Of a stretch of 64,000 nucleotides of DNA, positions 12,423 to 25,600 are shown piece after piece (position 1 is the first letter of the stretch; each line of letters begins with the position of its first letter). This DNA is from Heliocidaris tuberculata. Lineage: Eukaryota > Echinodermata > Echinoidea > Camarodonta > Echinometridae. Below the pieces are notes generated by a model. That model ran no database searches, was not told where the DNA came from, and saw nothing but the letters and a program-made list of their open reading frames with translations. The DNA lies in assembly GCA_025618425.1 (NCBI GenBank), contig CM046852.1:2011630-2075629 (forward strand), read 5' to 3'. Made by a program: the position numbers and the translations under genes.

Positions 12423-13396
12423 ATTCTGAACTCTGGTTTAACTTAAACCGAGGTCTAACATAAGTGAGGTTTAAACCCAGTCTAAACATGCTCTTTAAAC
12501 TGTCCAGAGTTTTAGAAAATCACATTCTGAAATCTAAAACTCATACTCCATTCTAACGTGAAAGGAGAATGAACCCCTGGCTCAGAAAAATTTTGATGAA
12601 AAGAGAGGATAGAGAGAAGCAATTTAAAAAAAGTTCCAAAATCGGTTACGAAATGAGAAAGTTATGACCCTATTGACAGTTTGAAAAGTCTCAATTTAAT
12701 AATAATAATAATAATAATCAAACATTCTTATATAGCGCATTACACATAAGCAAAATTGCATGTCTCTATGCACTTTAGGAGAGGAAAGAAAGGAAAGATG
12801 CACTGGGTTCATGATTCTGATTAACTATAAAGTGGTGAAAAGGTATGTCTTTAGAGAATTAATTTACTTTAATTTAGAGAATTTACTTTCTATGTCGATC
12901 CTCAAACTGGCATGTTGCTTCAAAGTGACAGGTTTAGTAGTACAACTCTACATATGTTGTACACAAAATTTCATATTTTCCCCATTATCTCTCAAGGTGC
13001 AGCTTGTCTCCTTAGCTCATGATATATCATGGGTAAAATGCATTTGACACAACATATGTTGAGTTCACAAAAAGACAAGCAGTATCTTTAGCTATCATAG
13101 AGATAATGGAGAAAATATGATATTTTGTGTACAAAACATGGGGAGTTGTACTACTAAACCTGTCCCTTTGAAGCAACATTGCCAATTTGAGGATCACCAT
13201 AGAGAGTAAATTGAGACTTTTCAAACTTTCATAACTTTCTCATTTCGTAACCGATTTTGATGGAAATTTTTAAAAATTGCTTCTCTCCATCCTCTCTTTT
13301 CATTAAAATTAATTTTTCCCCAGGGTTTCATTTTCCTCTAAGAACTAAGAAAATGAACCTTCAATTTTCATCCGTTAAAACTTCAGAGTTCAGAAT
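12423..13396. repeat. Long foldback element (~970 bp) with nested insertion
   Basis: The two halves are inverted copies. Left-arm blocks ATTCTGAACTCTG, AAAAGAGAGGATAGAGAGAAG, CGGTTACGAAATGAGAAAGT and GACAGGTTTAGTAGTACAAC all return inverted in the right arm. The centre lies near 13030. The left arm is longer because of an insertion at about 12700-12880, which starts with (ATA)n and contains CATTCTTATATAGCGCATTA. Mirrored small reading frames on both strands are by-products. Confidence 0.85.
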
Positions 13397-13785
13397 AGAT
13401 CTAGATCTTAGTTACATGTACATGTAACGAGTCTAGATAAAAATAAACATAGAATCTATACCAGTCCATACACTGTAACTTAGATCTAACCTAACAGTAA
13501 CAGTTAGATCTAATAACCACTGCATAAATAGCTTTTTAGCTGCTGAAAACAAAGTGCGTTGCTTATGGTTGATTGGTCTTCTGAGCTGAGCAGGTGTCTT
13601 CTGAACTTCTGAGCTCTGTCTTGTTTTTCTGGCCCGGTGTGACGTCCAAACTAACTTAAACTTAAAGTCAAAATGAGTTGATTAATTTATGTCACTTACA
13701 CGAACAGAAAGTTATAGATCGAGGCTAGGGCCTAGGCCCTAGATCTAGGCTAGGCCTAGATCTATATAGTATAGGTAATAGATAT

Positions 13786-13850
13786 AGATTTCTTCTTCTT
13801 CCGTTGAGTACAGTCCTCTTTCAGAGACTTTGCAGAGTAGACCCACTCAC
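13786..13850 (-). mobile_element. 3' end fragment of a LINE
   Basis: On the minus strand this reads CTCTGCAAA...GAGGACTGTACTCAACGGAAG followed by (GAA)n. The same terminal sequence closes the LINE at 45690-47478. It is therefore a very short, 5'-truncated copy of the same family in the opposite orientation. Confidence 0.75.
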
Positions 13851-14039
13851 ACTTAATTATGCGTTATTGGAGTAGACCTAGTATTAAGTCGTATTTCTCT
13901 AGATCTAGTCTGATTTCTCTCAAACTTTTAGAAAGATTTGTTAATAATATTTCTGCTTCTTCTCCGCTGAGGTCAATTGTATAAAATGGGTCAATTTCCC
14001 TCAAGTCTGGGCACAGTTTAATTGGTAAATTGACGGTTC

Positions 14040-14480
14040 ACTTGCACATTTCTCATCACCAAGACACTAATCAATCGGACTCCGTCGAGTCCGCGATCCG
14101 TGATCAAGTCCATGCACATATCCACCCCCGAAATGTGTTTAACAATAATATTCAACAATACAGATGAAATCAATATAACCATCAATTTCTACATGGGCTA
14201 CTTACAATGAATATAGTAAACTTACCGCGAAAAATATACTGTTTTGGGGTGAAAACTATCCCGTCTTCTTCTGCCGCTGTGCCGCTTCTACTTTTTTTCC
14301 GTTCATATGTTTTGTGTGCACGTAACGTAACGTATAGCGTAGCTTATTAATATTGCATGCATGCATTGCACATGTACGTAAACACAACACATACACTTGA
14401 GTCGCGTAGCAACCAACACGACAACGCGGCGTATATAGCGCCTGCGTGGTTGCACTGAGCATGCGTACAAGAGTTATATT
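14040..14480 (-). promoter_or_regulatory. CpG-richer patch with a candidate splice donor
   Basis: CG dinucleotides are denser here than in the flanks. On the minus strand TTTCGCG/GTAAGTTTAC at about 14227 is a strong donor match, following a purine-rich leader-like stretch. It could be the first non-coding exon and promoter of a leftward transcript, ODF3 being the nearest candidate. No coding sequence was identified. Confidence 0.25.
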
Positions 14481-14605
14481 ACTCATATACGCATGCCCAG
14501 ATGAGAAAAGTTTTAACTTATGCAAAAACTTTCACTTCCGCACTAAAATTAACACGTGCAGTTGTTTACTTTGATATTAAAGCATTCCGATATAATACAA
14601 GATCT

Positions 14606-14764
14606 GGGCCCCGTTGCATAAAACTTATCATTGATGGTTACTCTGCTATCAATGGTAACTACCATGGTAACATCACTCAACAGCCAATCAAAATCAAGAT
14701 TTCCATGGGAGTTACCATTGATGGCAAAGTTACCGTTAATGGTAAGTTTTATGCAACGGGGCCC
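14606..14764. repeat. Palindromic MITE, GGGCCC-ended family, copy C
   Basis: The inverted ends are GGGCCCCGTTGCATAAAACT and its exact complement AGTTTTATGCAACGGGGCCC. The interior is a series of GGTAAC/GTTACC steps that pair with each other, so almost the whole 159 bp can fold. Mirror-image reading frames on the two strands follow from the palindrome. Confidence 0.9.
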
Positions 14765-15510
14765 TGTAATTGATAGCGATTTCAAATCATTTTTTATGCA
14801 TGTACTTCGAGAAAATCCTATGCATATGTAATGTCAATTTAAATTTATAGGGCGTCAAAAAACTGGGGATAGATCGAGGGACACGTACGCCCCACCCTCA
14901 CTTTGGGGAATCGGGGGGGGGGGGGGAATCATATCTATGATAATGCATTAGAATGCCTACTACTAATACTCGAATTTTCTCGTTTCCGAGAACTTGTTAA
15001 CCCTCCCTCATGTTTCAGTTTGGAGGGGGGGGGGGGGGGGGGGGGAGTATTATGTATATTTAGTATGTACTGTGTTATGTATTGTCTTTCATTTTATATA
15101 CTATTTAGCCTAGGGGCAGTATTCTGAAAACTGTTTTAACTCTAATATTGTTGTATCTTCCCCATTATAACAAAATTGTAACTTTTGTTACTTTCGTTGT
15201 ATCTTAATTTGTTTACTCTGCACATGAACCTAATTTACATATGCACGCTGAAGATAATTGAGATAAATGAGGAGAGGCAGGGACACAGGTAGCATGAATG
15301 GCAGAAAGACGAAAAACAGAAACAGGAGAGAGAATGAGGAGAGAGAAAGAGAAAGAAACATTATCTTTCAAATCTATTTCAGAGAACAAACAATAAATAA
15401 CTAAATCACAGTTTTGGTATTTTTTATATCTGGTGACTTTATTATGCATTGCATTGTTACGTAATCAAGATATACATGTATATACACTCCTGATACCAGT
15501 TACCCAAACA

Positions 15511-15658
15511 GGGCCCCATTTCATAAAACTTGTTATCAATAACAACTGCCTTATTTCCATGACAAATTCGCTCTCAGCCAATCAGATTCAAGGATTTCAG
15601 TAGCATATAACAATTATTGTAACTTGTTATTGATAATAAGTTTTATAAAACGGGGCCC
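15511..15658. repeat. Palindromic MITE, GGGCCC-ended family, copy D
   Basis: The ends are GGGCCCCATTTCATAAAACT and TTTTATAAAACGGGGCCC, with TTGTTATCAATAACAA pairing inside. It shares its core with copy A at 4355. Confidence 0.88.
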
Positions 15659-15659
15659 A

Positions 15660-17740
15660 GATTTGGTTTTCTAGCTAGGAAGAGAATAAGGCACGATTCT
15701 TACATGATATATAACTAATCATATTTTCAAGCAAATACAACTTTTAAAAGAAAAAAGAGCAATAAAATCTACTATTTGATGGAATACTGACTTGAATTAC
15801 AATGTAACAAAATGTGAAAAAATCATTTATAGTACAACTGAAGTAATATTTTACACCAGGAATATTCCCAAATCATAATTACTGGAATATAGGCATGAAG
15901 AGTTTACATTGGAAGAAATATACTGTTATTTTACACATCTACTGTGTAATTCAATTTTATACAAAATGAAGTTCTCTGAATAATCAAAGACTGTGAATGA
16001 GGGAAGACATCAAATTGGAATTACTTTTATTTTAACTCCAAACAAAATGAAAAGTGAAGATACATTTGCATGAAGCTCTTCTTAGAAACAGCAAATGCAG
16101 CTTACATTGAATAAAAAATTGCTGATTACAAGTACAAAAAATGTCCAAATAAACATGAAATATATGTGCATTTCAAGTCACAGTGTAACGATACTTGTCA
16201 TACACAGAACAATAAGAAAATACTTGACATATTTACAAAGGGTGGAATAGACTTTATATACACTAGAAACTACTGCTAAGCTAAAGTAGAGTACTGATTT
16301 ATAATATAATATATACACATCGAAAGAGAGCAATTACAGTTGTAAAAAATAAAAGAACAGACTTAAAACACCATTTTCAACATCTTGGAAGGTACCACAT
16401 TGCATTAGATCACAACATACCATAGATTCAGAAAACTATGATATACTGAAAACTAACAAACAAATTTAGTGGTATTCCTACAAGTGTTTATAACTTTAAA
16501 AATTTCAATAATGCCATCAAGACTTGCTATAAAAAGATTAATGAATACTTTCAAATACTGAGACATATATGTTGCCATTATGCATGTTTTGATGAAGTAT
16601 AGGATTATTATGCATTAAAAAAAAAAAAAAAAAAACATTAGCTAAACTCCTCGATCTACTTCCAATGTTTCTATACATCTTCTGTAAAAAGAAGCAAGGA
16701 CTGCCATGGAATTTAGATTTCTTGTCACTAAAAAAACAAATATTTTTTTTTTATATTCATAAAAATTAACTGTTTCAGAGTACACAGTAGTTTGAACAGA
16801 ATAGAAATTTCAAATCTTTCTTTATGGAGTAGAGTTTGATGAAATATCTGCAAAATATTATAATGGGGGAAAAAAAAATGATATATTTTACACCTCTTAC
16901 CAACATAATTGTAAAATGGTAAATGAATTTGATATTCAAGCATATGATACATAAGTAAAGAATGAACTTTTAAGATCAAATTACTACAAAAAATCTGAAT
17001 AGAATTATCAGGCTTCATACTATAAAACCGTGAAATTTTAATAGTTCCGGTACTGAAAAATATATCCTTGACATGTATGTGTACACCTATGGTGGCCCTT
17101 TACCAAATTATCTCTGTAATAAACTAGAACTAGGGAGTACATGGATTGAATACTGAAAAATATAATACAAATATATACACGTATCCCTATTATGCCTTAT
17201 CACTAAATAACATTTTTGAAAAGAAGCATTTTCGGGAAATACATGAAAATGAAAGGCAAGGCACATGATTTGTAATTTTACATTCAGACACAGCAGACAG
17301 CATAAAAAAAAAAAAAGAACTTGAAAATACTATTGAAGAGTCTATTGAATCAATCTAAATTTTTTGGTACATCAACATATCCGAGAAGAAAAATTTACAA
17401 TGGGTGACATATTTGTATTAAAAAAAATGAAAATAGTACAGAATTTGTAATTTTTCCCTAACGTGCATATATGGAGCAAATAAAAAATATTGTAAATAAA
17501 GAGGCAAATTTTGCTTTAACACACTAAACTGAAATCTTTCCATAACGCTTTTCGAAGCAGTTTGAGATACATGCACAATTTCCCTTTTCATTCTAAAAAG
17601 CTGAATAGTACTTTTCAATACGCAATAAGAAGACATAACTGAAGACAATGATTAAAAATAGTAGAAAAGTCAACTACGGGGATAAAAATCTGACCCAAAC
17701 AAAAGAATTAAAAAACAAAAGGGTCAACAATTTGTAAAAA
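15660..17740. other. Gene-free AT-rich interval
   Basis: About 2 kb with A-runs (19 bases at 16619) and no recognised gene, RNA or repeat boundary. It may hold 3' flanking sequence of WEE1. Confidence 0.45.
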
Positions 17741-17800
17741 CATGCTCCGGTGACATTTGCTCTGGGCTCTAGGGTAAGGGTTTTTGCGGTTAATTCTCCG
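17741..17800. repeat. Fragment of a CTCCGGTGAC-ended element
   Basis: TGCTCCGGTGACATTTGCTC and the following GGGCTCTAGGGTAAGGG match the end and first repeat of the TIR element at 51701-51938. Confidence 0.55.
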
Positions 17801-17803
17801 GTA

Positions 17804-18210
17804 TAGCCCATCGCACACTATACGATCGACTACGATCCGATTTTAGATAATAAATCGCAATAGCATTAAATATTAAATAAAACCTACCGAATTCAGGTTC
17901 TGAACAATAACATGAATACTCAACATAGGAATTAGATGCGATGTCAGCCTTACGTCCGGAATAAGGGCCAAACCAGTTTCACATCGCAGACAATCGCTGG
18001 ACTGCTCTGATGTCACTACAATTTGGAGTTAATTTGGCCTTTCCCCTGACCAGAAGGCTTGTAAAAGGCCGTAATTTTGATTTTACTTTCTACATAACCA
18101 TTCAGAACCTCAATAAAACATACTTTATGTGTTTAACTGTTTGTACCTAATGCTATTACATTTTCTTTCAAAATCTGATCGTAGACTGATCATATAGTGT
18201 GAGGTGGGCT
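17804..18210. mobile_element. TIR element family 'CACCGCACAC', copy 1
   Basis: It starts AGCCCATCGCACACTA and ends TAGTGTGAGGTGGGCT. The interior matches the copies at 26120 and 53604 along its length, including AATCGCWATRGCATTAAATAT, GAAATAAGGGC and GATTTTACTWTCTRTA. No coding capacity. It is a non-autonomous DNA transposon. Confidence 0.8.
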
Positions 18211-18725
18211 TAAAGGTAACGTTTAGTTTTGGTAAACCCTCAAAAACTTTTCGTCAGATTTATTGGATTTTTTTTGATAAACAGAAAGATACTAGCAATA
18301 CAAGGATGATGTGAAGATTTCACGTCCTAAAGTGGCATATATTAAACAAATGAGAGGCAAAAAATAATTTAGGTGCCTGGTCAGGGATATAAACTCCCAA
18401 CAACTTGAATAGCGTGCACTGTACACCATACACGCGTTCAAAACCTACACACAGTGACACACATCTCTGTGTGAAGCCTCAAGATTGTTGTGCGGGAAGC
18501 GGTCGGGGTGGAAAGGTCCCAGCGTAGGGTAGTATATTGCCGTGATCTAGCGTTCCTTACATCATTATATTTACGGTAAAATTCACCGGAAATCATTAAT
18601 GGAATACCAAATGATGTCGTACAAACATCTTTTGATGCATGGAAAACAACATGAGACTATGTTTAACACTTTTCTTTCCAATATCCTTTTTGCTATCGAA
18701 ACTGGTTAGGTATAATGTTGGATCC
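18211..18725. repeat. Dispersed ~510-bp repeat, copy 1
   Basis: It begins TTTTGGTAAACCCTCAAAAA and runs through CTTTTCGTCAGATTT, GTGAAG, GGTCCCAGCGT, CGTTCCTTAC and TTTTTGCTATCGAAACTG. The same blocks occur in the same order at 62650-63153. The copies are diverged. Confidence 0.65.
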
Positions 18726-18876
18726 AAGTCTGAAATTAGGAATGTGAAAAAATTGACTGCAGAACAATTGTAGCTGGAGCATGCGTTGTACAATTGTAAA
18801 AATCTCAAAGAAAAATCCTAAATATTATCAGGACCATAGGAGCCAGTACAAAAACACTCGCTGCAATTTTTATCAT

Positions 18877-19196
18877 CTACTGTATACGCCATATATTTCG
18901 CGGGGGTTTTACTTTCGCGAATTTCGTGAATTGTGAGTGGCTCGCGAATTTAACAACACGCCAAAATAATGCCAACATTAGAAGTCGGTTGAATTTGTTG
19001 TCTCCTGGTCAGAAATTCACCACTTCGCTTTGCAAAAGTACATCATCACTGCTATTTGTAGATTTGAGAATTTTCCGACCGCAAATTCAACCACTCGCGA
19101 AATAGTCTGGTTAGTCCTATTCGCGAAAATTTATGGCCGCGAAATTTATGGCCGTGAAATTTATGGCCGTGAAATTTATGGCTTATACAGTATATA
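18877..19196. mobile_element. TIR element (TACTGTATACGCCATA ends)
   Basis: The left end TACTGTATACGCCATATATTT is mirrored by AAATTTATGGCTTATACAGT at the right end. Near the right end AAATTTATGGCCGYG is tandemly repeated four times. There is no transposase, so it is non-autonomous. Confidence 0.75.
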
Positions 19197-19622
19197 ATCT
19201 TGCTTCACATAAAATTTTGGAACAGCTTTTTGACACATATTTTCAAAATCTGAATAGTACCTTTAAAATGATCCCATATTCCGACACTGGCTTCAGAAGA
19301 GCAATACGCTCTGAATACCACTCTCTCAAACCATATAACACACTTTCAGACATGACTGAATAGACCGCTTCAACAACAACAAAAAAAGCCTGCGAAGCAA
19401 AACTGAGTGAGATGTATCTATAGTGCATTTGATATTTCTGTATCTTATAACACAGAGAGTAGTGTACACATAATGGGCCAATGTTGTGCACAGCTTTTTT
19501 TTTTTTAAACTTAACATATTGATTCTTGCCATCCATTCACACAAAAAGATTTGTGCCCCTTTATTTTTTTTAGTGAGTTTACTGCATCATGTGTGAAAGG
19601 GCCTTTAAGCTGCTCAAAGTCC

Positions 19623-22600
19623 TCAGTAGATTGTGAGGCTCATACTTCGGTTGACCTTTTTCCCGACCAGTCGAGAGTTTGACCTTCCTTTGGGAGGGTT
19701 CATAGCGCACACTCCTGTCTGGTTAGCATTACGGGCCTCATTCAGCTCTCTACAAAAGACAAGCAATAAAAATACATGTAATCATTTTAAAGTGGAGTTG
19801 ATAACAAAATGAGATGTAAAAAGTAATTTACATGCATGACCCAACATACAAATTTTAAGAACACCTTTTTCTTGTTTTTAATATGAAGGGGGTTAGACTT
19901 TACTTCCCATGCAATCATCCTTCCATCATTATGATTCCCTATTAGATTCAATGACTTTTAATTGTATATTCCCTCATGGTCCCATCTATTGCAATCTATG
20001 CAATCATCTTCCCATGACCACGATTCCCTATTAGATGCAATGACTTTTATTTACACATCTCCTCATGGTCCCATCTGTTGCAATCTATGCAATCATCTTC
20101 CCATTATCACGATTCCATATTAGATGCAATGACTTTTATTTACACATCTCCTCATGGTCCCATCTGTTGCAATCTATGCAATCATCCTCCCATCATCACG
20201 ATTCCCTATTAGATGCAATGACTTTTATTCACACATCCCCTCATGGTCCCATCTATTGCAATCTATGCAATCATCCTCCCATCATCATGATTCCCTATTA
20301 GATGCAATGACTTTTATTTACACATCTCCTCATGGTCCCATCTATTGCAATCTATGCAATCATCTTCCCATCATCACAATTCCATATTAGATGCAATGAG
20401 TTTTATTTACACATCTCCTCATGGTCCCATATTTTGAAACAGAGATCTGATAAGCCTATAATAAAAACCTAACTAAACTTACTACATATTTCAAGTGATA
20501 TCCCAAGTCTAGGGCAGAGCTGTTAGTTAAAAAGAGTATTTTCTGGCCTGAATAACATGTCTTGCCTGGACAAAATGTCATTTTATAAAGCTTTTCAGTA
20601 ATTACTCTTTTAGAATATAAATATTGGGCATGGGAGCTATGCCTATCACTCCTAATTAACAAGTTTGCAGTTGAAATTCTGAATCACTTGGATGAAGAAA
20701 CTTTGACTTTCAGGAAGTTATTTTTGTTTTGTGTTTGCAAACTAAATACTTCATGATTAACAGTGATAAAAATTTGAAGGAAAAAATGCCACTTTCTACA
20801 AATTTTAACTAAAAGAAAATGTTTTATGAGGTCTAGCATGTTCTGTTTTTCATTAATTCCCTTTACCCCTAAAGCTGTTGTTTTCCTGTAGAGTTTTATG
20901 CTGATGGTAAGTTTCTTACCTGGAAAGAACTGCATTCTGGAATTTAGCGACATTGAGCTCCCTCTTGAGTTGAGTGAAGGATCGTTTACTGTTGGGGCAT
21001 AGTAGAGGGTGTTGGACGAGAGCTGACGCAGAGGGTCGCTGAGAAGGATCTGGGTGGATCATCGTCTAATAAGAATGAGAAGAAAACATCAATATAATAT
21101 GATCATTTTGTGTATGTGTGTGTAACTGAGTTTTGACAGACGTGTATCAATCAAATATGATTATTTACGTCTGGGACCGACCTTTAACGTCACCGTCCGA
21201 AAGACATGACTGAGCTTCAAACATGGGTCCGATCAGAGTCGGTTTGCAGACAAATACAAAGAGCTGAACATAGACGTTACTGCTAGACCAACATTTGCAG
21301 TCAAGGCATAATTTACAGTCTCCTGTCTACAGTTGAAACTTGCTTTAACAAGGATCTTGGGACCATTAAAATTACTTTGTTATATCTGGAATCTCCTTAT
21401 AAAAAACAAAAAGACCTGGGACCAGCAAAATTGCCTTGTTATATCAGGAATCTCGTTATATCAGAGCTCTTTATGACAAGTTTCTTCTGTATCATGTACA
21501 GAGCTGCGATTGATAGCAATCTCAAAATGTCTTGTAATCAAGTGCTACTCTTTTTAAAGATAAAGTTGAGTTCTGGTCATGAAATTGAATTGTGAAAGAA
21601 ACTGTCTCAAAGCCATTGGGAAAGGTTGATTATATAGCACATAAGAATTGGTGTATGCTGTAAGATTTTGGAATCACCAAAATAATAAGAAATTGACTCA
21701 ATCCTGCTGAGAGTCACATGCACTGCACACAGAAATATGTATATGGGACTACACACAAATGTTCGGCCAGAACATTTCAGCTGTTTCTTGTCATATTTTG
21801 AATGTGAGGGCATTTGAAGAGGAATCCTTTTCAGGGGACATATCTACTATGATAATCTTCCAAACTAACATAATAAGAATGAGAAAGCTCACAAATTATT
21901 TTTTACCTTTCCCAGAACTCAAGCTTCCCTTTAAGACAGGTAGCCAGATATGCGATGCCCACTAAACTAATCCCATTTAATTAAGCTGCTAAGATGCTTT
22001 TATACACTTTACTGGCTCACATCTGAATGGGTCTTTAGTACATTACACATATTTGTCACACATCTATCAGGTAAGTTGAGATGTGTCATTTCATTGTACT
22101 TTGCTGCAGCTGTTTATTTTTAAGATGATTCACCTGTGTACTAAGATATTTTTACAATATTCAAAGGGAAAGTCCACCTGATTACAAGTTGATTTTAAAA
22201 GAAGCAGAAAAAGAAACAGATCAGTGAAGGTTTGAGCAAAATATGATAAGAAATGAGAAAATTTTGAATATTTGAATTTTGTAATCAATGAAACCCAAAG
22301 TTGCAACTCCACGAGGTATCTTGCGAGCTCCTCTCCCATTTGCCCTCTACTCCAAAAATTTTCTCTGGAAAATATTTAATCATACATGCACCTTACATAT
22401 AATCATTGCTGATATGTTTTTACACAAACTTGTATGAAACAAATCTATTCCTTCATCAAAAACTTAGAAAACAAAAATTTATGAGATTTTCTGTACTCAG
22501 CAAATGGGAGAGGAGCCCGCAAGATACGTCACAGAGTTGTCAGTTTATGTTTGATTGACTACAATTTCAGAAAGTCATAACCTTCTTATTTCTTGTCTGA

Positions 22601-25600
22601 TTTTGCTCAAACATTTACTAATCTGTTTCTCTCATTTTTCTTCTTTTATTCAAATCGACTTAATACCAGGGTGGACTTCCCTTTAACGCCTCATGTGAAT
22701 GGGTCTTTAGTATGTTACACATACCTGTAATAGATTTACTAGGTCTGTTGAGATGTGTGCGAGAGGTGGAAGATGACCCTGTCGTATCCTGTGCCAATCA
22801 TCACCATTCTTAGGCAAGGGTTCACCGCCGGCTGCGATGTAGGCCGTCAGAGCTAGGGCAAAGATGTCTGCTTTGGTCAGGTGTGTATGCTCCTGTATGA
22901 TGACAAAGTATTAAAGGCATTGATTAACTTTGCCCAGGATTGAAAAAAAAAATCACTGTTCCAGCTAATGCTGTAATCATAATGGCAAACCTTTAGCTCG
23001 GACAGGAATCACCTGAGTTTTATAGGCTGATCGGTCGTTTATATATCAAGATATTTACGATTGAACATTGATGTCGGGATAGAGTACCACCGAACCCTAA
23101 AGAACTCTTACGGTTGGCATACCTCGCTCTATCACAGAATACCGTACGGGCTGGAAACCCGCTCTGAAATCGCCAAGCGCTGGTGCTTGGTTTTTGTGAC
23201 TGCAGCGCAGTGAAGAAGCCGAGGGACTTGCGCTAACGATTGATCGCGATTTTCTCTTTTTTAGGATAGTAAACGGGTTCCATTTTCTCTCATACTTTCA
23301 CATATCCTTAATTATATATGTAGTTAGAGGACTGCATACAATTCACTGGCATTTGAGCTGATTTTACAATTTTTCACAAAGTTAATCAATCACTTTAAGG
23401 TTTGATTTGATGTCATGATGCAGGATACATTGAAACAAAGATTGATGAGTATATTCATGTTTGTTTCATACTCATTAAAAACTACAATTATATAACACTG
23501 ACTGGCTTTGAGGATATCAGAATATATTGCCCGCAACAGAATCATATTGCCCCGAGTCGAAGACAAGGGCTATATGGTTATTTTAAGGGCAATATTTTCG
23601 ATATTCACCAAAAGTAGAGCCAGTCAATATTATTATTATTACCTATTTCATGCATATGCCTATTTTGTAGCAATTACAAACACATTTGCCTGTCAGTCCC
23701 TCTGATTTCAGGTTATTCATACCGGTATGTACTCTGGGCCAAGCAATTGTGACGTAAATTGTTACCACGCGTATCCATTGTTTAAGCCTTTGTATTAACA
23801 CGTACACAATACTGCGCGTATGCACTTTGATAAAAGCGCACTGACAAGAAAGGGTGGAATATGGCAAAATATTGCCCTCTTTTTTAATACATTGGTCTAT
23901 GGGAAAAACCCAGAAGAGGGCAATATGGCAAATATTGCCCAATCCGGCTACAAATTCGGAGTAGCGTGCAAAATACGGCCTTTTATTTTGCAGCTAAAAT
24001 GCCCTGCATAGGTAATAATATGCAAAATAGATGTGCAATATTTCCAGATTTTGTGTTGATTTTAACGAATAATTGCCCCCACTTTATTTTACTTCTTTGA
24101 TTAAGCCTACTTTTCCTGAATAAATATAAACCAGAATGACTTGTGGAAAGCGAGTTATAGGGAGTGAAATACTCAATGGCCAGGTCATTAGGGAGTGATG
24201 CATTAAAAGCAATTTTTTTTGTAGATGATACACTATCAAACAGGGAGTCAGTGAAGAAATTGCAGGATGGGAGTCCGAGTGATATGAGAGGACCTTCTTC
24301 AGTCAACCACAGAGCAAGCAGCAGCATTTTGAACATTTTGCTGGGAACTCTGAAGAGCAATAAAGTGTATCAGTGTATCAAAGTTACGGAGGCGCCATGG
24401 CTCAGTGGTAGAGCAGTGGTCTCGTAACAGGAAGACCTGGGTTCGAAGCAAGTGGATGCACTAGCGCCCTTTGGTATGGCATTAATCCTCATTACTAAAT
24501 CTCTCGGAGAGGACTTAAAGCCGTTGATCCCCCGGCTACTTACTTACAAGCATACACATGCTTTCTTAGCAGTCAGGTAAAATAAACCATCAAAACTTTT
24601 CAAACTTTTTCAAACAAACCTCTTGAAGGACTTCTACTGGCAAGAACCTGACATCACCTTCCTCGACCTTAGGATTGGAGATTGAAGTCACATGACCCAA
24701 GTCACCTGATGGTTCACACATACAAAAAAAACAAAAAAAAAAAAAAAAACATAAAAAAAAAAACATAAGAGTATTAAGCAATCCATCCCACATTTAACTT
24801 CACTGATGTACTAATGTATAAATCAGTCTATCCAAAACTGCACATCCATATTACACAATTATTTCTATTTAAAGCTGTATGAATCCATTTCATTAACTTG
24901 AAATGGTAATTTAACTTTCAACATTTTAAATGTAAATGATATTAGATGTTCTCAGTAGGTTTCCATGATGAGTGAGTATTCACGAGTTAAACTCCTGACA
25001 ATGAACAGAGCACACTGTTCAAAACACATCAAGACAGATATACTCCTTTTAACCGAAAGATTACCGTAGTTCGGAAACTCTCTTTCAGAACTACTCTACA
25101 GAGGAATACAAACAGTTCTTTTCAGAACTACACTCTCCAAACTTCAGTGACCTGCTCACAACTTTCCTGATCTCGATCACTCTTTCTTCCTTTTTCCTCT
25201 TTCCTTTTCACTTCATTTTTGGTGTATAAATGCCAAAACCAAAAACCAAAAATAGTCTTGTGTAAGTGTTTAATTCAATTTCATTCCATCTTCATCTCTT
25301 TCCTTTCCTTTCACTTTTCAAAAATTCCTCCAAGCGCCCCATAAGCGGGTTATTTTCATGAAAGAATATATCAACAGCCTTTTCACAGAGGCTCCCACGA
25401 TACCGAAAGCCTTCAGTTGTGAGTAAATGATATTGATCATGAATTTACTTTTAATCTAATCTGGGGCCGGTAACATAAAGAGATACAATCAATCTTACAA
25501 TCAACTGTAACTCTTCAGTACATGGTTTGCCACAGACTTACGATTGATATCAATTGTAAGATTGTATCTCTTTATGTTACAGGCCCCTAATCTAATATAT

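Noticed and set aside
14501..14785. Facing 90-aa and 78-aa frames on opposite strands with similar proteins
   Set aside because: They mirror each other because the underlying MITE is a palindrome.
20065..20390. Two similar 78-aa frames that look like a duplicated small gene
   Set aside because: Both are the 89-bp tandem repeat read in different frames; the period is not divisible by three.
24387..24465. Functional tRNA gene
   Set aside because: A and B boxes are present but no acceptor-stem pairing is seen, and a SINE body follows.
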